37,678 nucleotides of DNA from Alphaproteobacteria bacterium (GTDB lineage Bacteria > Pseudomonadota > Alphaproteobacteria > Micavibrionales > Micavibrionaceae): positions 1-37,678 of the forward strand of contig JAIXWE010000018.1 of the NCBI GenBank assembly GCA_027482195.1. Reading direction: 5' to 3'. The position numbers were made by a program, and so were the translations under genes. Positions 9,011 to 17,942 of this stretch are shown here, piece after piece. The first letter of the stretch is position 1; the number at the start of each line of letters is the position of its first letter. A model generated the notes under the pieces. It was not told where the DNA came from and made no database searches. It saw nothing but the letters and a program-made list of their open reading frames with translations.

Positions 9011-11308
9011 TTGCATTCCTTTCCCAAAGATACTGATATCTTAAATTTTCTCAAAAAAATTGGCACCTCCGTTTCCAAACGTGAGTTAAATGACGCGTTT
9101 CATATTCGTGGTGAAGCCCGCATTCCTTTCAAAAGGCTTTTAAATTCTTTGGAATCGCAAGGCCTGATCGTGAAAGAGGACGGAAAAAATTACCGCCTCA
9201 GCGATGGGCTTCCTTCCGTATGTATTCTTGAAATTACCGATATTGATCTTGATGGTGATGTGTTTGCCCAGCCGGTTGAGTGGGATGAAGATAAAAAAGG
9301 CCAAGCGCCGCGCATTGAAATTCGCCCTGATAAAAAAGGCCATCCAAGCGTGAAAGTGAATGACCGTGTTCTGGCGCGCCTCACAAAAATTGGGGAAATT
9401 TTTGAAGCTGAAATTTTAAAACGTTTGGATGCGCCAAAATCGCGCGTGGTCGGTCAATTACGCCAAACCAAAAATGGTTATGTTTTGGCCCCGCTTGATC
9501 GCAAGGCAAAATTTGACTTTGAAGTTGCCGAACAAGATATGGGTGATGCCAAACCCTTCATGATTGTGGTGGGTGAAATTCAACCCGCGCGCGGGTCTTT
9601 GCGCCGCAAAGCACGCGTTGTCGAGGTGATCGGCAATGATGATGACCCAAAAGCGATCAGCGTCATGGCCATTCATGAAATGGGGCTGCGCACAGCTTTT
9701 CCCGATGACGTGATCATAAGCACAAACGACATGAATGTCCCGCCTTTGGGGGATCGGGTCGATTTACGTGATATTCCGCTTGTGACAATTGACGGATCGG
9801 ATGCGCGCGATTTTGATGATGCGGTTTTTGCCGAACGCGATACCGATCCGCACAATAAAAATGGCTATCATCTCATTGTTGCAATTGCGGATGTGGCACA
9901 TTATGTGCGCCCGTTCTCCCCGCTTGATAAAGAGGCTTTTGCGCGCGGAAACTCGACATATTTTCCTGATCGTGTTGTGCCGATGTTGCCGGAGCGTTTA
10001 TCGAATGATTTATGTTCCTTGCGCCCCAATGAGCCGCGCGCGACCTTGGCCGTGCATTTATGGATTGATGCTGAAGGGAATTTGTTACGCCATCAATTTG
10101 TGCGCGGGTTGATGCAATCGCGTGCACGCCTGACTTATGAGCAAGTACAAAAAGCCATGGATGGAGAGCTCGACTCCACCACTGCGCCAATTTTGGAAAA
10201 GGTCATTCAACCCCTTTATGCCGCATGGAAAATTTTGGATGATGCGCGTATAAAACGCGGAGCACTTGATTTAGATGTGCCGGAACGCAAAATTATTATC
10301 AACTCTAAAAATGAAATGGCGGGTGTTGCCGTGCGCGAACGGCTCAACAGCCATCGCGTCATTGAGGAGTTTATGATTCTTGCAAACGTCGCAGCCGCCC
10401 AAGCATTAGAGGCGAAAAAATTTCCCTGTATTTACCGCATTCATGATCGACCCACGGGCGATAAGCTTTCCTCCGCGTCTGCATTTCTCGAAGCATTTGG
10501 GCTTAACTTGCCAAAGGGTGGCGTTGCCAACCCCGGCCAGCTGAATAATATCTTGCTCAAAGCCAAGGAGATGAAAGCCGGGTTTTTGATACATGAAATT
10601 ATTCTGCGCTCGCAAGCACAAGCGGTTTACAGCCCCGATAATATCGGCCATTTCGGATTAGCTTTGCAAAAATATGCGCATTTTACGTCACCCATTCGCC
10701 GCTACGCCGATTTGATTGTGCACCGCGCGTTGATTAAAGCTTATCATTTAGGTGATGGCGGATTGGATGACACCGAGCGTGTGCGCTTAACCGAAATTGC
10801 CAGTCATATTTCATCCACCGAACGGGTCTCAGCCGAAGCGGAACGCAACGCAGTCGATCGTTTCACCGCGCGTTTTTTACAAGATCGTTTGGGTCACACC
10901 ATGACGGGGCGCATTGGGGGAGTCACACGTTTCGGATTATTTGTGCGCTTGACCGACACCGCGGCTGATGGCTTGGTTCCCATTCGCACCTTGCCGCAAG
11001 ATTATTACGTGCACGAAGAATCCCAACATGCCTTAATCGGCAAACGCACAGGGCGCGTGTTTCGTTTGGGCGCGCCCGTTTTGGTCAAGGTGGTTGAGGC
11101 AGACCCGCTGACGGGCAGCACCGTTTTGGAATTGGTTAACGGCGAAGACGGTGCAGATGTTGACGGATATAAACCAACCCGCGGTCGCAGTTTTCGTGGA
11201 AAAGCCTCTGGCAAAAGCTCAAAAAGCTTGCCGGAAGAGCGCGCGACAGAGTATAAAAAATCACAACGCCATAAAAAAAGAAATAAAAATAGAAATAAGC
11301 ATCGCTGA
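9011..11308 (+). CDS. rnr: Ribonuclease R (first of two tandem copies)
   Basis: A 765-residue 3'-to-5' exoribonuclease of the RNase II/R family, which degrades structured RNA and takes part in RNA quality control. Domain order is canonical: N-terminal winged helix (residues 1-65), cold-shock domains (about 70-230), RNB catalytic domain with TIDGSDARDFDD, S1 domain (about 627-705, GRIGGVTRFGLFVRL) and a basic lysine/arginine-rich tail. The four metal-binding aspartates are Asp261, Asp267, Asp269 and Asp270. TSPIRRYADLIVHRAL near residue 560 is also conserved. The start is TTG with AAGG seven bases upstream; no good ATG exists nearby. A divergent paralog begins 35 bases downstream. Confidence 0.95.
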   Translation: MHSFPKDTDILNFLKKIGTSVSKRELNDAFHIRGEARIPFKRLLNSLESQGLIVKEDGKNYRLSDGLPSVCILEITDIDLDGDVFAQPVEWDEDKKGQAPRIEIRPDKKGHPSVKVNDRVLARLTKIGEIFEAEILKRLDAPKSRVVGQLRQTKNGYVLAPLDRKAKFDFEVAEQDMGDAKPFMIVVGEIQPARGSLRRKARVVEVIGNDDDPKAISVMAIHEMGLRTAFPDDVIISTNDMNVPPLGDRVDLRDIPLVTIDGSDARDFDDAVFAERDTDPHNKNGYHLIVAIADVAHYVRPFSPLDKEAFARGNSTYFPDRVVPMLPERLSNDLCSLRPNEPRATLAVHLWIDAEGNLLRHQFVRGLMQSRARLTYEQVQKAMDGELDSTTAPILEKVIQPLYAAWKILDDARIKRGALDLDVPERKIIINSKNEMAGVAVRERLNSHRVIEEFMILANVAAAQALEAKKFPCIYRIHDRPTGDKLSSASAFLEAFGLNLPKGGVANPGQLNNILLKAKEMKAGFLIHEIILRSQAQAVYSPDNIGHFGLALQKYAHFTSPIRRYADLIVHRALIKAYHLGDGGLDDTERVRLTEIASHISSTERVSAEAERNAVDRFTARFLQDRLGHTMTGRIGGVTRFGLFVRLTDTAADGLVPIRTLPQDYYVHEESQHALIGKRTGRVFRLGAPVLVKVVEADPLTGSTVLELVNGEDGADVDGYKPTRGRSFRGKASGKSSKSLPEERATEYKKSQRHKKRNKNRNKHR

Positions 11309-11343
11309 GTTAAAAAATGCGGTGCACACAGGGATCGCGCCGC

Positions 11344-13878
11344 ATGAGTCATGTAACCGAGCACGATATTGACCACGCTCTCGCCCTGCGGATGTCCGCT
11401 TGGCTGGATATGTCACCAACCCCCTTATCTTTCCAACGCCTTGCCGCCGCCTTTCATCTTTCAAAAGAAGAACAAGATTTTTATTTAACCCCTGCCTTGG
11501 ATTACCTTGCGTCAGTTGGAAAAATAAAAATTCTCACCGATAAAAAAGGTACACAGCGTTATCAATCAACAAAGCCGAACAGCCCCGTCATGGTTGCACG
11601 TATCACGGGCCGTTTACCGTCCGGCCATATCGCGGCGGAGCCGATTTCATGGGCGGGTGATCATCCACCGCAAATTCGTATCAAGAAAAAACATCATACC
11701 GGCCTTGGTCTCGAAATTGGTGATCATCTTTTGGTGGCTGTAAGGGGTGCAGAAAAAGATCGATTGAATGCCCGCATTTTGCAACGCCTATCCGACTATA
11801 AAGAGGCCCGTTTAACAGGGCGTTTTGAAGATACACATATTGTTTGGGCGCGCGGAAAACTTACAACCTCTTTTGCAATTGCATCAAGTGAATGTAAGGA
11901 TGAAATCAATAAAGGTGACACGGTTGAATTTTCTTTGTGCGATGATTTACCGCAAGAATACCCCCAAGCTCATGTGCGGCGTTTTATTTTTGAGCCGGGC
12001 GGGCGCATTGATCGCCTTGGCGATATTGCCTTGATCAATCGCGGGTTAACGCGCCGTTATCCAAATAAATTTGAAGAAGCGGCCGCCGCCATCGCTGCAC
12101 AAGGGGTTAAGCCCAACGATCATTATTTCTCTGTCAATTTGCCGTTTCTGACCATCGACCCCGAACATGCAAAAGATCACGATGATGCGGTTTATGCATC
12201 ACCGCGCAAAGATGGTGGGTTTGATATTTTTATTGCGATTGCGGATGCGGCTTATTATGTGCGCTCGGGCACAGAGCTCGACAAACGCGCACGCATGAAC
12301 GGAACATCCCTTTACCCGATGGACCGTGTTGCCCATATGTTGCCCCAAGCTTTTGCCGAAAATCTGTTGTCTTTAAAGCAAAACCAGCTGCGCCGCGCGA
12401 TGATTCTTCATGTGACTTTAGACGGATTAGGACAGATGATTCACGCCGCACCCTATCGCGGTTTGGTGCGCGTTCACCGTAATATCAGTTATGATCGCGC
12501 CGAAGAAATTTTAAGTGGCCGTGATTCACACCCCGAATCTTTATACAAAATTTTGAAAGATTTGGAATCGGCCTATCATCTTCTTCGCCCAAGTTTACAT
12601 GATGACCGGGATCTGGAATTACTCAGCGGAAAAATTCTTCCCGTTATCGACCCCCAAACCGGGCGTATTACCGGATTTGAAGAAAAAATGCCCAATCATG
12701 CGCATGACATGATTGAAAAATTCATGCTGCTTGCCAATAAAACAGTGGCGCAGTTATTGGATGAAAAAAATATTCCTTATCTGCGCCGTGCGCATGATCG
12801 CCCCGATGCGCTTGCACTCCACACGGCGGAAGAAGCGCTTAAAAAACTTGGGTTTGAAATTCCAAGCAAAGGATTATCACACCCGTCTCAGTTTAATAAT
12901 TTTATCCTCAAAGCGGCCGCGCATCCGTCATTAAGTTTTGAGGTGCGGCAAATTATTGGCGGCCTTATTCCAAAGGCTTATTACACACAAATGGCGCAGG
13001 CACATTGGGGATTAAATTGTGATTCCTATACACATTTCACATCGCCCATACGGCGTTATGCTGACATCATAACTCACCGCGCGCTTATCACTGCCTATCC
13101 TAATTTGGGTGAAGGCGGTTTAAGCCAACGTGATATTGAGGAGTTGGATAAAATTTCCTCACACCTTAATCACGCCGAAAAACGCGCCCGTGATGTGGAA
13201 CATGATGTGCGCAATCTTTATACCCAAGCGTTGATGAGTTCTTATATTGGCCAAACAATTCCCGCGAATCTTATTTCCGTTCATAAAAAAGAAGCTTTTC
13301 TTGAAAGCCCGCTTATCCCCTTTCCCATCAAAATGCCGGCGGCTGATTTTCGTGATGCCGCACTTGGCACACAAATAGCGTTAAAAGTTTTTCATGCAGA
13401 TCCGTTGAGTGGACGTTTGGAATTTTTGCGTGCATCAAAAAATGTGGAAAAAGAAACCGGCTCAACCGGACAGTGCGGCGTATCTTATCTTCCGCCAAGG
13501 AAACACACCGGGCGCAAAGAAACAAATGATGTTGTCGAGGTGGTGGCGCTTCGCGCCTCAAAATCGGGCGGCATTCCAAAAACCGAAGCGATCTTAAAAA
13601 TTGGCCGCTCGCAAAAAACTCTGACTTTGCGCGTGGAACAGTTTTTGCCCGGAGCCTTAACCACCCGGACAGAGAATGGCCAAAACGGTATATATTGTTA
13701 TGAAAAAGGAATATTAATTATTCCTGGAACAAAATTCCGCCTTTATACGCAATCTTGTGAAAAACAGCCAGTCACCTACCGCGCCCAAGCCTTGAAACAA
13801 GGGATAATACATGCGGCCGCAAAACCTCGCGGCCAAGCCCTCAATAATTTGGCCGATTTGCAGCGTTTCATCGCCTAG
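11344..13878 (+). CDS. Divergent second RNase R-like exoribonuclease with degenerate S1 and novel C-terminal extension
   Basis: An 844-residue protein with the RNase R layout: winged helix (about 25-75), cold-shock-like segment (ARITGRLPSGHIAAEPISW), RNB domain and TSPIRRYADIITHRAL. The catalytic site reads TIDPEHAKDHDD; the four aspartates Asp272, Asp278, Asp280 and Asp281 are kept, but His275 and His279 replace the usual acidic and aromatic residues. The region where S1 should lie (about 634-699) lacks the GxVxxVTxFGLFV signature. It is followed by about 145 residues that I do not recognise. It is probably an active nuclease with altered RNA recognition; that is inference. Start at 11344 chosen because AGGGA lies nine bases upstream; the ATG at 11317 has no ribosome site. 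It follows rnr in the same operon. Confidence 0.8.
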   Translation: MSHVTEHDIDHALALRMSAWLDMSPTPLSFQRLAAAFHLSKEEQDFYLTPALDYLASVGKIKILTDKKGTQRYQSTKPNSPVMVARITGRLPSGHIAAEPISWAGDHPPQIRIKKKHHTGLGLEIGDHLLVAVRGAEKDRLNARILQRLSDYKEARLTGRFEDTHIVWARGKLTTSFAIASSECKDEINKGDTVEFSLCDDLPQEYPQAHVRRFIFEPGGRIDRLGDIALINRGLTRRYPNKFEEAAAAIAAQGVKPNDHYFSVNLPFLTIDPEHAKDHDDAVYASPRKDGGFDIFIAIADAAYYVRSGTELDKRARMNGTSLYPMDRVAHMLPQAFAENLLSLKQNQLRRAMILHVTLDGLGQMIHAAPYRGLVRVHRNISYDRAEEILSGRDSHPESLYKILKDLESAYHLLRPSLHDDRDLELLSGKILPVIDPQTGRITGFEEKMPNHAHDMIEKFMLLANKTVAQLLDEKNIPYLRRAHDRPDALALHTAEEALKKLGFEIPSKGLSHPSQFNNFILKAAAHPSLSFEVRQIIGGLIPKAYYTQMAQAHWGLNCDSYTHFTSPIRRYADIITHRALITAYPNLGEGGLSQRDIEELDKISSHLNHAEKRARDVEHDVRNLYTQALMSSYIGQTIPANLISVHKKEAFLESPLIPFPIKMPAADFRDAALGTQIALKVFHADPLSGRLEFLRASKNVEKETGSTGQCGVSYLPPRKHTGRKETNDVVEVVALRASKSGGIPKTEAILKIGRSQKTLTLRVEQFLPGALTTRTENGQNGIYCYEKGILIIPGTKFRLYTQSCEKQPVTYRAQALKQGIIHAAAKPRGQALNNLADLQRFIA

Positions 13879-13883
13879 TTTTC

Positions 13884-13911
13884 TTGACATTGTTCTTAAA
13901 AATCGTATAGT
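13884..13911 (+). promoter_or_regulatory. Sigma70-type promoter of rpmG
   Basis: A perfect -35 box TTGACA (13884-13889) is separated by 16 bases from TATAGT (13906-13911), a one-mismatch -10 box. It begins six bases after the stop of the second RNase R gene and lies 33 bases upstream of the rpmG start, so rpmG should have its own strong transcript starting near 13918. This is the best promoter by eye in the window. Confidence 0.8.
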
Positions 13912-13943
13912 GCCCACCTGAAATTCAAAAAAGGTTGTACAAA

Positions 13944-14171
13944 ATGGCGAAAAAAAGCGCGACCGTGAAAGTGCGTTTGGTCAGCACAGGCAAGAATGTA
14001 AAGGGCAATGCTACTGGCTTTACCTACTACATCAAAAAGAATCCGAAAAATATTACGGAGAAAATGTCGTTCCGTAAGTATGATCCCCGCGCGGTCAATG
14101 CGGAGACCGGCAAAGTGGGATGTCATGTGATGTTCGAAGAAAAGAAATTGCCACCGGCGAAGAAAAACTAA
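13944..14171 (+). CDS. rpmG: 50S ribosomal protein L33, extended
   Basis: A 75-residue ribosomal protein of the large subunit. The core motifs match alphaproteobacterial L33: TVKVRLVST near the N-terminus, then YYIKKNPKNITEKMSFRKYDP. Like others of the group it lacks the CxxC zinc pairs. It is longer than the common 55 residues: a short insertion (GKNVKGNA) follows the first strand, another (AVNAETGKVGC) follows KYDP, and a PPAKKN tail ends the protein. The start at 13944 gives the standard MAK beginning; an upstream in-frame ATG at 13935 would add three residues. It has its own promoter and a strong terminator. Confidence 0.92.
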   Translation: MAKKSATVKVRLVSTGKNVKGNATGFTYYIKKNPKNITEKMSFRKYDPRAVNAETGKVGCHVMFEEKKLPPAKKN

Positions 14172-14179
14172 GAATTTTT

Positions 14180-14207
14180 AAAACCCTCCATCTGGAGGGT
14201 TTTTTTA
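14180..14207 (+). terminator. Intrinsic terminator after rpmG, probably bidirectional
   Basis: The inverted repeat AAAACCCTCC-ATCT-GGAGGGTTTT is followed by a run of T residues, nine bases after the rpmG stop. On the minus strand the same hairpin also ends in TTTT and lies just past the pleD stop, so it can end both converging transcripts. Confidence 0.88.
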
Positions 14208-14215
14208 TAAGTTTT

Positions 14216-15646
14216 TTATGAGAGAAATTTGCGCCCCTCAAATTTGAAGTCATCGGGATCCAGGCGCCCCTTATCTTCAAAATGAACATTATTCCGCCCG
14301 TCGTGTTTGGCTTTATAAAGCTGTGCATCGGCACGTTTCAAAATATCTTGCTGGGTGACACCCATTAACCCATTTTCATCCACAACAACACCACCAAACG
14401 AAGATGTCACATTCAACGCTCCGGCGGATGTATCAAACGGCTTATCCGCTATGGTGCGGCGTAAACGTTCCGCAACGAAATAAGCAACATCAGGGGTGAC
14501 ATCTGGCAAGATTGCCACAAACTCTTCCCCGCCCAAACGTGCCACCAAATCAAAACTGCGCAAACTGTCTTTAATGCGGGCGGCAAAGCCTTTCAGAATA
14601 TCATCGCCAACCGCATGCCCATGCGTGTCATTGATCGATTTAAAATGATCGATATCCATGTAAACAAGGCCAAAATTTTTCTTTGCGGCTTGGGCATTTT
14701 GAATGACTTTTTGCAAGTGCACCTCAAAATAACGCCGGTTATAAAGCCCGGTCAAACTGTCGGTCAAAGCCATAGAGAGGCTCAGCTCATAATTCATGCG
14801 CAAGCGATCTTGAAAACGCTTACGGCGAATTTGTGTGCGCACGCGTGCCAATAATTCATTGCGGTCAATGGGTCTGAGCAAATAATCATGCGCACCAATT
14901 TCCAAGCCATGAGCAATGCGCGGCAAATCATCCTCATTGCCCAACATCACAATTGGAAGCGCGCGCGTTTTTTCAATCGACCTTAAATGCGAGCACAAGC
15001 GCAAACCATCTTCGTTCTTGAGATTCAAAGAAACGATAATTAACTCAACATCCATTTGATTGATAATTTGGATAGCTTTGACGCCGGTTTCAGCAATCTC
15101 AACCACATCACGGTCACGGGCAAGTGTATCACGGATTTTATTGCTTTCAAAACTCATATCCTCAACCACAACCACGCGCGCCTGGTCAACGGGCTGTGCC
15201 ATGACAGATGTATTTGTATCAACCACCCCAAGTTGCGAGGCCGTATTTTCCCGTGTTTGCCATTCATCCACGGTCATTTTAAGACGCACCAATGACCGAA
15301 CGCGTGCCATCAACGCCGTATCATTGACGGGCTTTGAGAGAAAATCATCCGCCCCTGACTCCAACCCGCGCACACGATCTTCCGTGTCGGTCAAGGCTGT
15401 CACCATCACGACCGGAATATGTGCCGTTTGGGGGTTGTCCTTAATGCGCCGGCATACTTCAAACCCGTCCATGCCGGGCATCATGACATCCAGCAAGACA
15501 ATATCAGGATTCGAGTCGATAATTTTTTTCAATGCCTCTTCGCCACTTTGCGCAGTGACAACGTCGTAATATTCGGCCAACAATTTGGCCTCCAATAATT
15601 TGACATTGGGCAAAATATCATCAACAACCAAAACACGAGTCGACAT
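14216..15646 (-). CDS. pleD: Diguanylate cyclase response regulator PleD
   Basis: A 476-residue REC-REC-GGDEF protein with the Caulobacter PleD architecture; it makes cyclic di-GMP when phosphorylated and drives the swarmer-to-stalked type transition there. REC1 carries Asp53 (LLDVMMPG), Thr84 and Lys105. REC2 (about 156-275) lacks the phospho-acceptor, with Ser206 at that place, as expected for the adaptor domain. The cyclase site is GGEEF (372-376), and the product-inhibition site RxxD is Arg363-Asp366, five residues before it. It lies 15 bases downstream of divK and is last in the eipB-divK-pleD unit. Confidence 0.95.
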   Translation of the reverse strand: MSTRVLVVDDILPNVKLLEAKLLAEYYDVVTAQSGEEALKKIIDSNPDIVLLDVMMPGMDGFEVCRRIKDNPQTAHIPVVMVTALTDTEDRVRGLESGADDFLSKPVNDTALMARVRSLVRLKMTVDEWQTRENTASQLGVVDTNTSVMAQPVDQARVVVVEDMSFESNKIRDTLARDRDVVEIAETGVKAIQIINQMDVELIIVSLNLKNEDGLRLCSHLRSIEKTRALPIVMLGNEDDLPRIAHGLEIGAHDYLLRPIDRNELLARVRTQIRRKRFQDRLRMNYELSLSMALTDSLTGLYNRRYFEVHLQKVIQNAQAAKKNFGLVYMDIDHFKSINDTHGHAVGDDILKGFAARIKDSLRSFDLVARLGGEEFVAILPDVTPDVAYFVAERLRRTIADKPFDTSAGALNVTSSFGGVVVDENGLMGVTQQDILKRADAQLYKAKHDGRNNVHFEDKGRLDPDDFKFEGRKFLS

Positions 15647-15661
15647 CGGTTTTTGCTTTCG

Positions 15662-16051
15662 TTACGCTGCGTCGCGATCAAGATATTTGCGCACCGTTTC
15701 CATGAAACGTGTCACAGAAATCGGCTTTGAGATATAATCTTCGCATCCCCCTTCGCGAATTTTCTGCTCATCCCCCTTCATGGCAAAGGCGGTTACGGCA
15801 ATCACGGGAATAGATTTTAACTCCGCATCATCTTTCAACCATTTGGTGATATCAAGACCTGAGACTTCGGGAAGTTGAATATCCATCAAAATCAAATCTG
15901 GCTTTTCATCACGCGCCAATTGCAAGACATTAAACCCGTCTTTGGTTGGCACGGTCGCAATGCCGTGTGCTTCCAAAAGATCGCGGAATAATTTCATGTT
16001 CAATTCGTTATCTTCGACAATCAACACTTTTTTCTGGGGTGTTTCTGTCAT
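15662..16051 (-). CDS. divK: Cell-cycle response regulator DivK
   Basis: A 129-residue single-domain receiver. Glu13-Asp14, Asp57 ([10 protein letters not shown]), Thr87-Ala-Phe and Lys109 (SKPIS) form the full phosphorylation site. In Caulobacter, DivK is controlled by the DivJ and PleC kinases, binds DivL and PleC, and so regulates CtrA. DivK assignment rests on the [20 protein letters not shown] start, the [10 protein letters not shown] region and its position directly upstream of pleD. It overlaps the upstream eipB stop by four bases (ATGA), indicating translational coupling. Confidence 0.93.
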   Translation of the reverse strand: MTETPQKKVLIVEDNELNMKLFRDLLEAHGIATVPTKDGFNVLQLARDEKPDLILMDIQLPEVSGLDITKWLKDDAELKSIPVIAVTAFAMKGDEQKIREGGCEDYISKPISVTRFMETVRKYLDRDAA

Positions 16052-16989
16052 GGCTTAATCTCCGTTTCCTTTTTTGGCGCGCCCGGTGCGCAAGACGACG
16101 CCGGCAAGCGTTGCAATCCTATCAGCTTTTGATGGACGGTAAAATCCGGATAATCAATCACCATATCGCTGATGATTCCGTTTTGATGAAATTTCATCGT
16201 CAACTCATAATCAGAGACCGATTCTTCCTTTTGCTCTTGCGGAAAGAACGCCAAGCGCACAACCCAACCTTCATCCAAAAGACGCTTATCAATCGGGGTT
16301 GTTGCGGCCTTATCAACCAAAGCGGGCGTTACCGCAAGCGCAACAGGATCAGGCTCAAACGCCTTGCCGATAAGGGCGCTGACCTCCACCGAACCTTCCT
16401 CATCAGACCCGTCAAAGGTTTCTTTGACAAGGAATTTCTTACCCTCTTGCGCAGCCTTAATGAGTGCGCGTGTATGTGTGGTTGAAAAAATGGTCGGTGA
16501 TGTGAACTCAAAACTCAAGCCGTCCGGAATGCTGAACACGGCCTTACCCAAACCTTTATCATCTAACGTGGCCACACCGCGCAATTCATCATAGGTGTTG
16601 CCATCTTTTTTCCGCCGCGATGAAAAATTTAATGTTCTTCCATCAAAACTTTCAAAGGTTGAAAAATCGCTATTGATAAACAGGGTTGGATTATCCGCAT
16701 AATCGTAACGCAAATTAAAACTGTGATTGGTGATATAGCCTTCGCAAGACGGTTTCCATTCAAACAACATCTTGCCCTTAATCGCAACGACTTGGGATCC
16801 ACTTTTTTGGGATACCATGCGCACATCGTAAATAGCCTTGTGCGCGACCAGCCCGCTTTGTGGTTTTTCAAGCGGCATGGCAAGGAGTGGCGAACTTGTC
16901 ACCACACACACAGCAAAAAGAAGGAACGTAAAACGTGACAAAATTGTGACCTTAAATATAAGAAAAGTGTAGCGGATGTTGGAACTCAT
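16048..16989 (-). CDS. eipB: EipB-family (DUF1849) periplasmic envelope-integrity protein
   Basis: A protein of up to 313 residues with an N-terminal signal peptide (hydrophobic stretch ending near SSPLLAMP) and a beta-rich mature part. Family features are HKAIYDVRM near residue 50, a [14 protein letters not shown] segment and a C-terminal cysteine in ASSCAP; the Cys82/Cys300 pair matches the conserved disulfide of Brucella EipB, a beta-spiral periplasmic protein needed for envelope integrity. The ATG at 16989 has no clear ribosome site. A TTG at 16941, preceded by AAGG, would give a shorter 297-residue protein with a more usual signal peptide and may be the real start. It is the first gene of the unit with divK and pleD. 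Confidence 0.82.
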   Translation of the reverse strand: MSSNIRYTFLIFKVTILSRFTFLLFAVCVVTSSPLLAMPLEKPQSGLVAHKAIYDVRMVSQKSGSQVVAIKGKMLFEWKPSCEGYITNHSFNLRYDYADNPTLFINSDFSTFESFDGRTLNFSSRRKKDGNTYDELRGVATLDDKGLGKAVFSIPDGLSFEFTSPTIFSTTHTRALIKAAQEGKKFLVKETFDGSDEEGSVEVSALIGKAFEPDPVALAVTPALVDKAATTPIDKRLLDEGWVVRLAFFPQEQKEESVSDYELTMKFHQNGIISDMVIDYPDFTVHQKLIGLQRLPASSCAPGAPKKETEIKP

Positions 16990-17186
16990 GAAAAGGCTTA
17001 AGACTTTGTAAATCCTTCATAATCTGGTGATTTTTGCCGTGAACTTTCCGGCATATTTTGCCGCATATCAAGCATGATCACACGCTTAAAACCATAAGAT
17101 GCTGATTCTGCTTCCTTTTTTGGAAAATCATCTTGGCATCAAATTCGCAATTATCCTCACAAGGTCACAGGATCAGGAGCACATAA

Positions 17187-17909
17187 ATGACACTTATTAC
17201 CCCACACCAGCATCACCTTTTGGAATCGGCGCCCCTTGCCGCTTTGCTCAAAGCCGAGCAACTGCCAAACCGCCAAAACCTTAAGAATCTTTTGAATACA
17301 GCTTTGACACGCTTAAGTTCAAGTGAGAAAAAATTAGAAACCGCAGAACTGAAAATCAAAAAATTAGAAAGTCAAATTCAAACATTAGAACATCTCGCAA
17401 CATGCGACAGCTTGACCGGATTAACAAATCGCCGCGGGTTCGAGATTGCATTTGAACAAGAAATGGATCGCCTGAATCGTGGTTTAAGTCATGGCGGGGT
17501 TTTAGTCATTATCGACATGGATAATTTTAAAACAATCAATGATACGTTCGGGCATCTTGCGGGTGATTCTTGCCTACGCCTTATCGGTCAAACCTTGGCG
17601 AATGAAATTCGTACAATGGATACGGCTGCGCGTTTGGGTGGTGATGAATTTGTTGTGCTGATGGTTGGCGCAAATCGCGATGATATTTTGAATCGCATTC
17701 AATATTTGGCCCAGCAATTAAACGGCTTAAGCCTTATCTGGCAGGGCCATGAAATTCCGTTACACGCAAGTATTGGCTTAAAAGATTTTGCAAAAGGTGA
17801 CCGTGCGCAAGATATTTTCGAAGCCGCCGATCACGCCCTTTATACCAATAAAAAGCAACGTAAAATGAAAGTTGACCAGACAGTTTCCCCCGATGGCCGG
17901 CTCTCCTGA
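17187..17909 (+). CDS. GGDEF diguanylate cyclase with N-terminal coiled coil
   Basis: A 240-residue soluble protein. Residues 45-70 form a heptad-rich coiled coil (LETAELKIKKLESQIQTLE), which can dimerise the protein. A GGDEF domain follows: DSLTGLTNRRGFE, DMDNFKTINDTFGH and the active-site GGDEF at 151-155. The allosteric product-binding RxxD is intact (Arg142-Asp145), so an active, product-inhibited cyclic di-GMP synthase is expected. There is no sensor domain; the N-terminal 45 residues are not recognised. The ATG has a good AGGAG site (17174-17178). It is monocistronic with its own terminator and divergent from eipB. It is a second cyclase alongside pleD. Confidence 0.92.
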   Translation: MTLITPHQHHLLESAPLAALLKAEQLPNRQNLKNLLNTALTRLSSSEKKLETAELKIKKLESQIQTLEHLATCDSLTGLTNRRGFEIAFEQEMDRLNRGLSHGGVLVIIDMDNFKTINDTFGHLAGDSCLRLIGQTLANEIRTMDTAARLGGDEFVVLMVGANRDDILNRIQYLAQQLNGLSLIWQGHEIPLHASIGLKDFAKGDRAQDIFEAADHALYTNKKQRKMKVDQTVSPDGRLS

Positions 17910-17942
17910 CCCCCTGACCTGACCCGCCGGTCGTCTCACTTC

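Noticed and set aside
11317-11343. Upstream ATG for the second RNase R gene
   Set aside because: No ribosome site precedes it, while the ATG at 11344 has AGGGA at a good distance and gives the more family-like N-terminus.
12157-12186. Loss of a catalytic aspartate in the second RNase R (His275)
   Set aside because: Alignment with E. coli RNase R places the four metal ligands at positions 272, 278, 280 and 281, all Asp here; His275 replaces a non-ligand residue, so inactivity is not implied.
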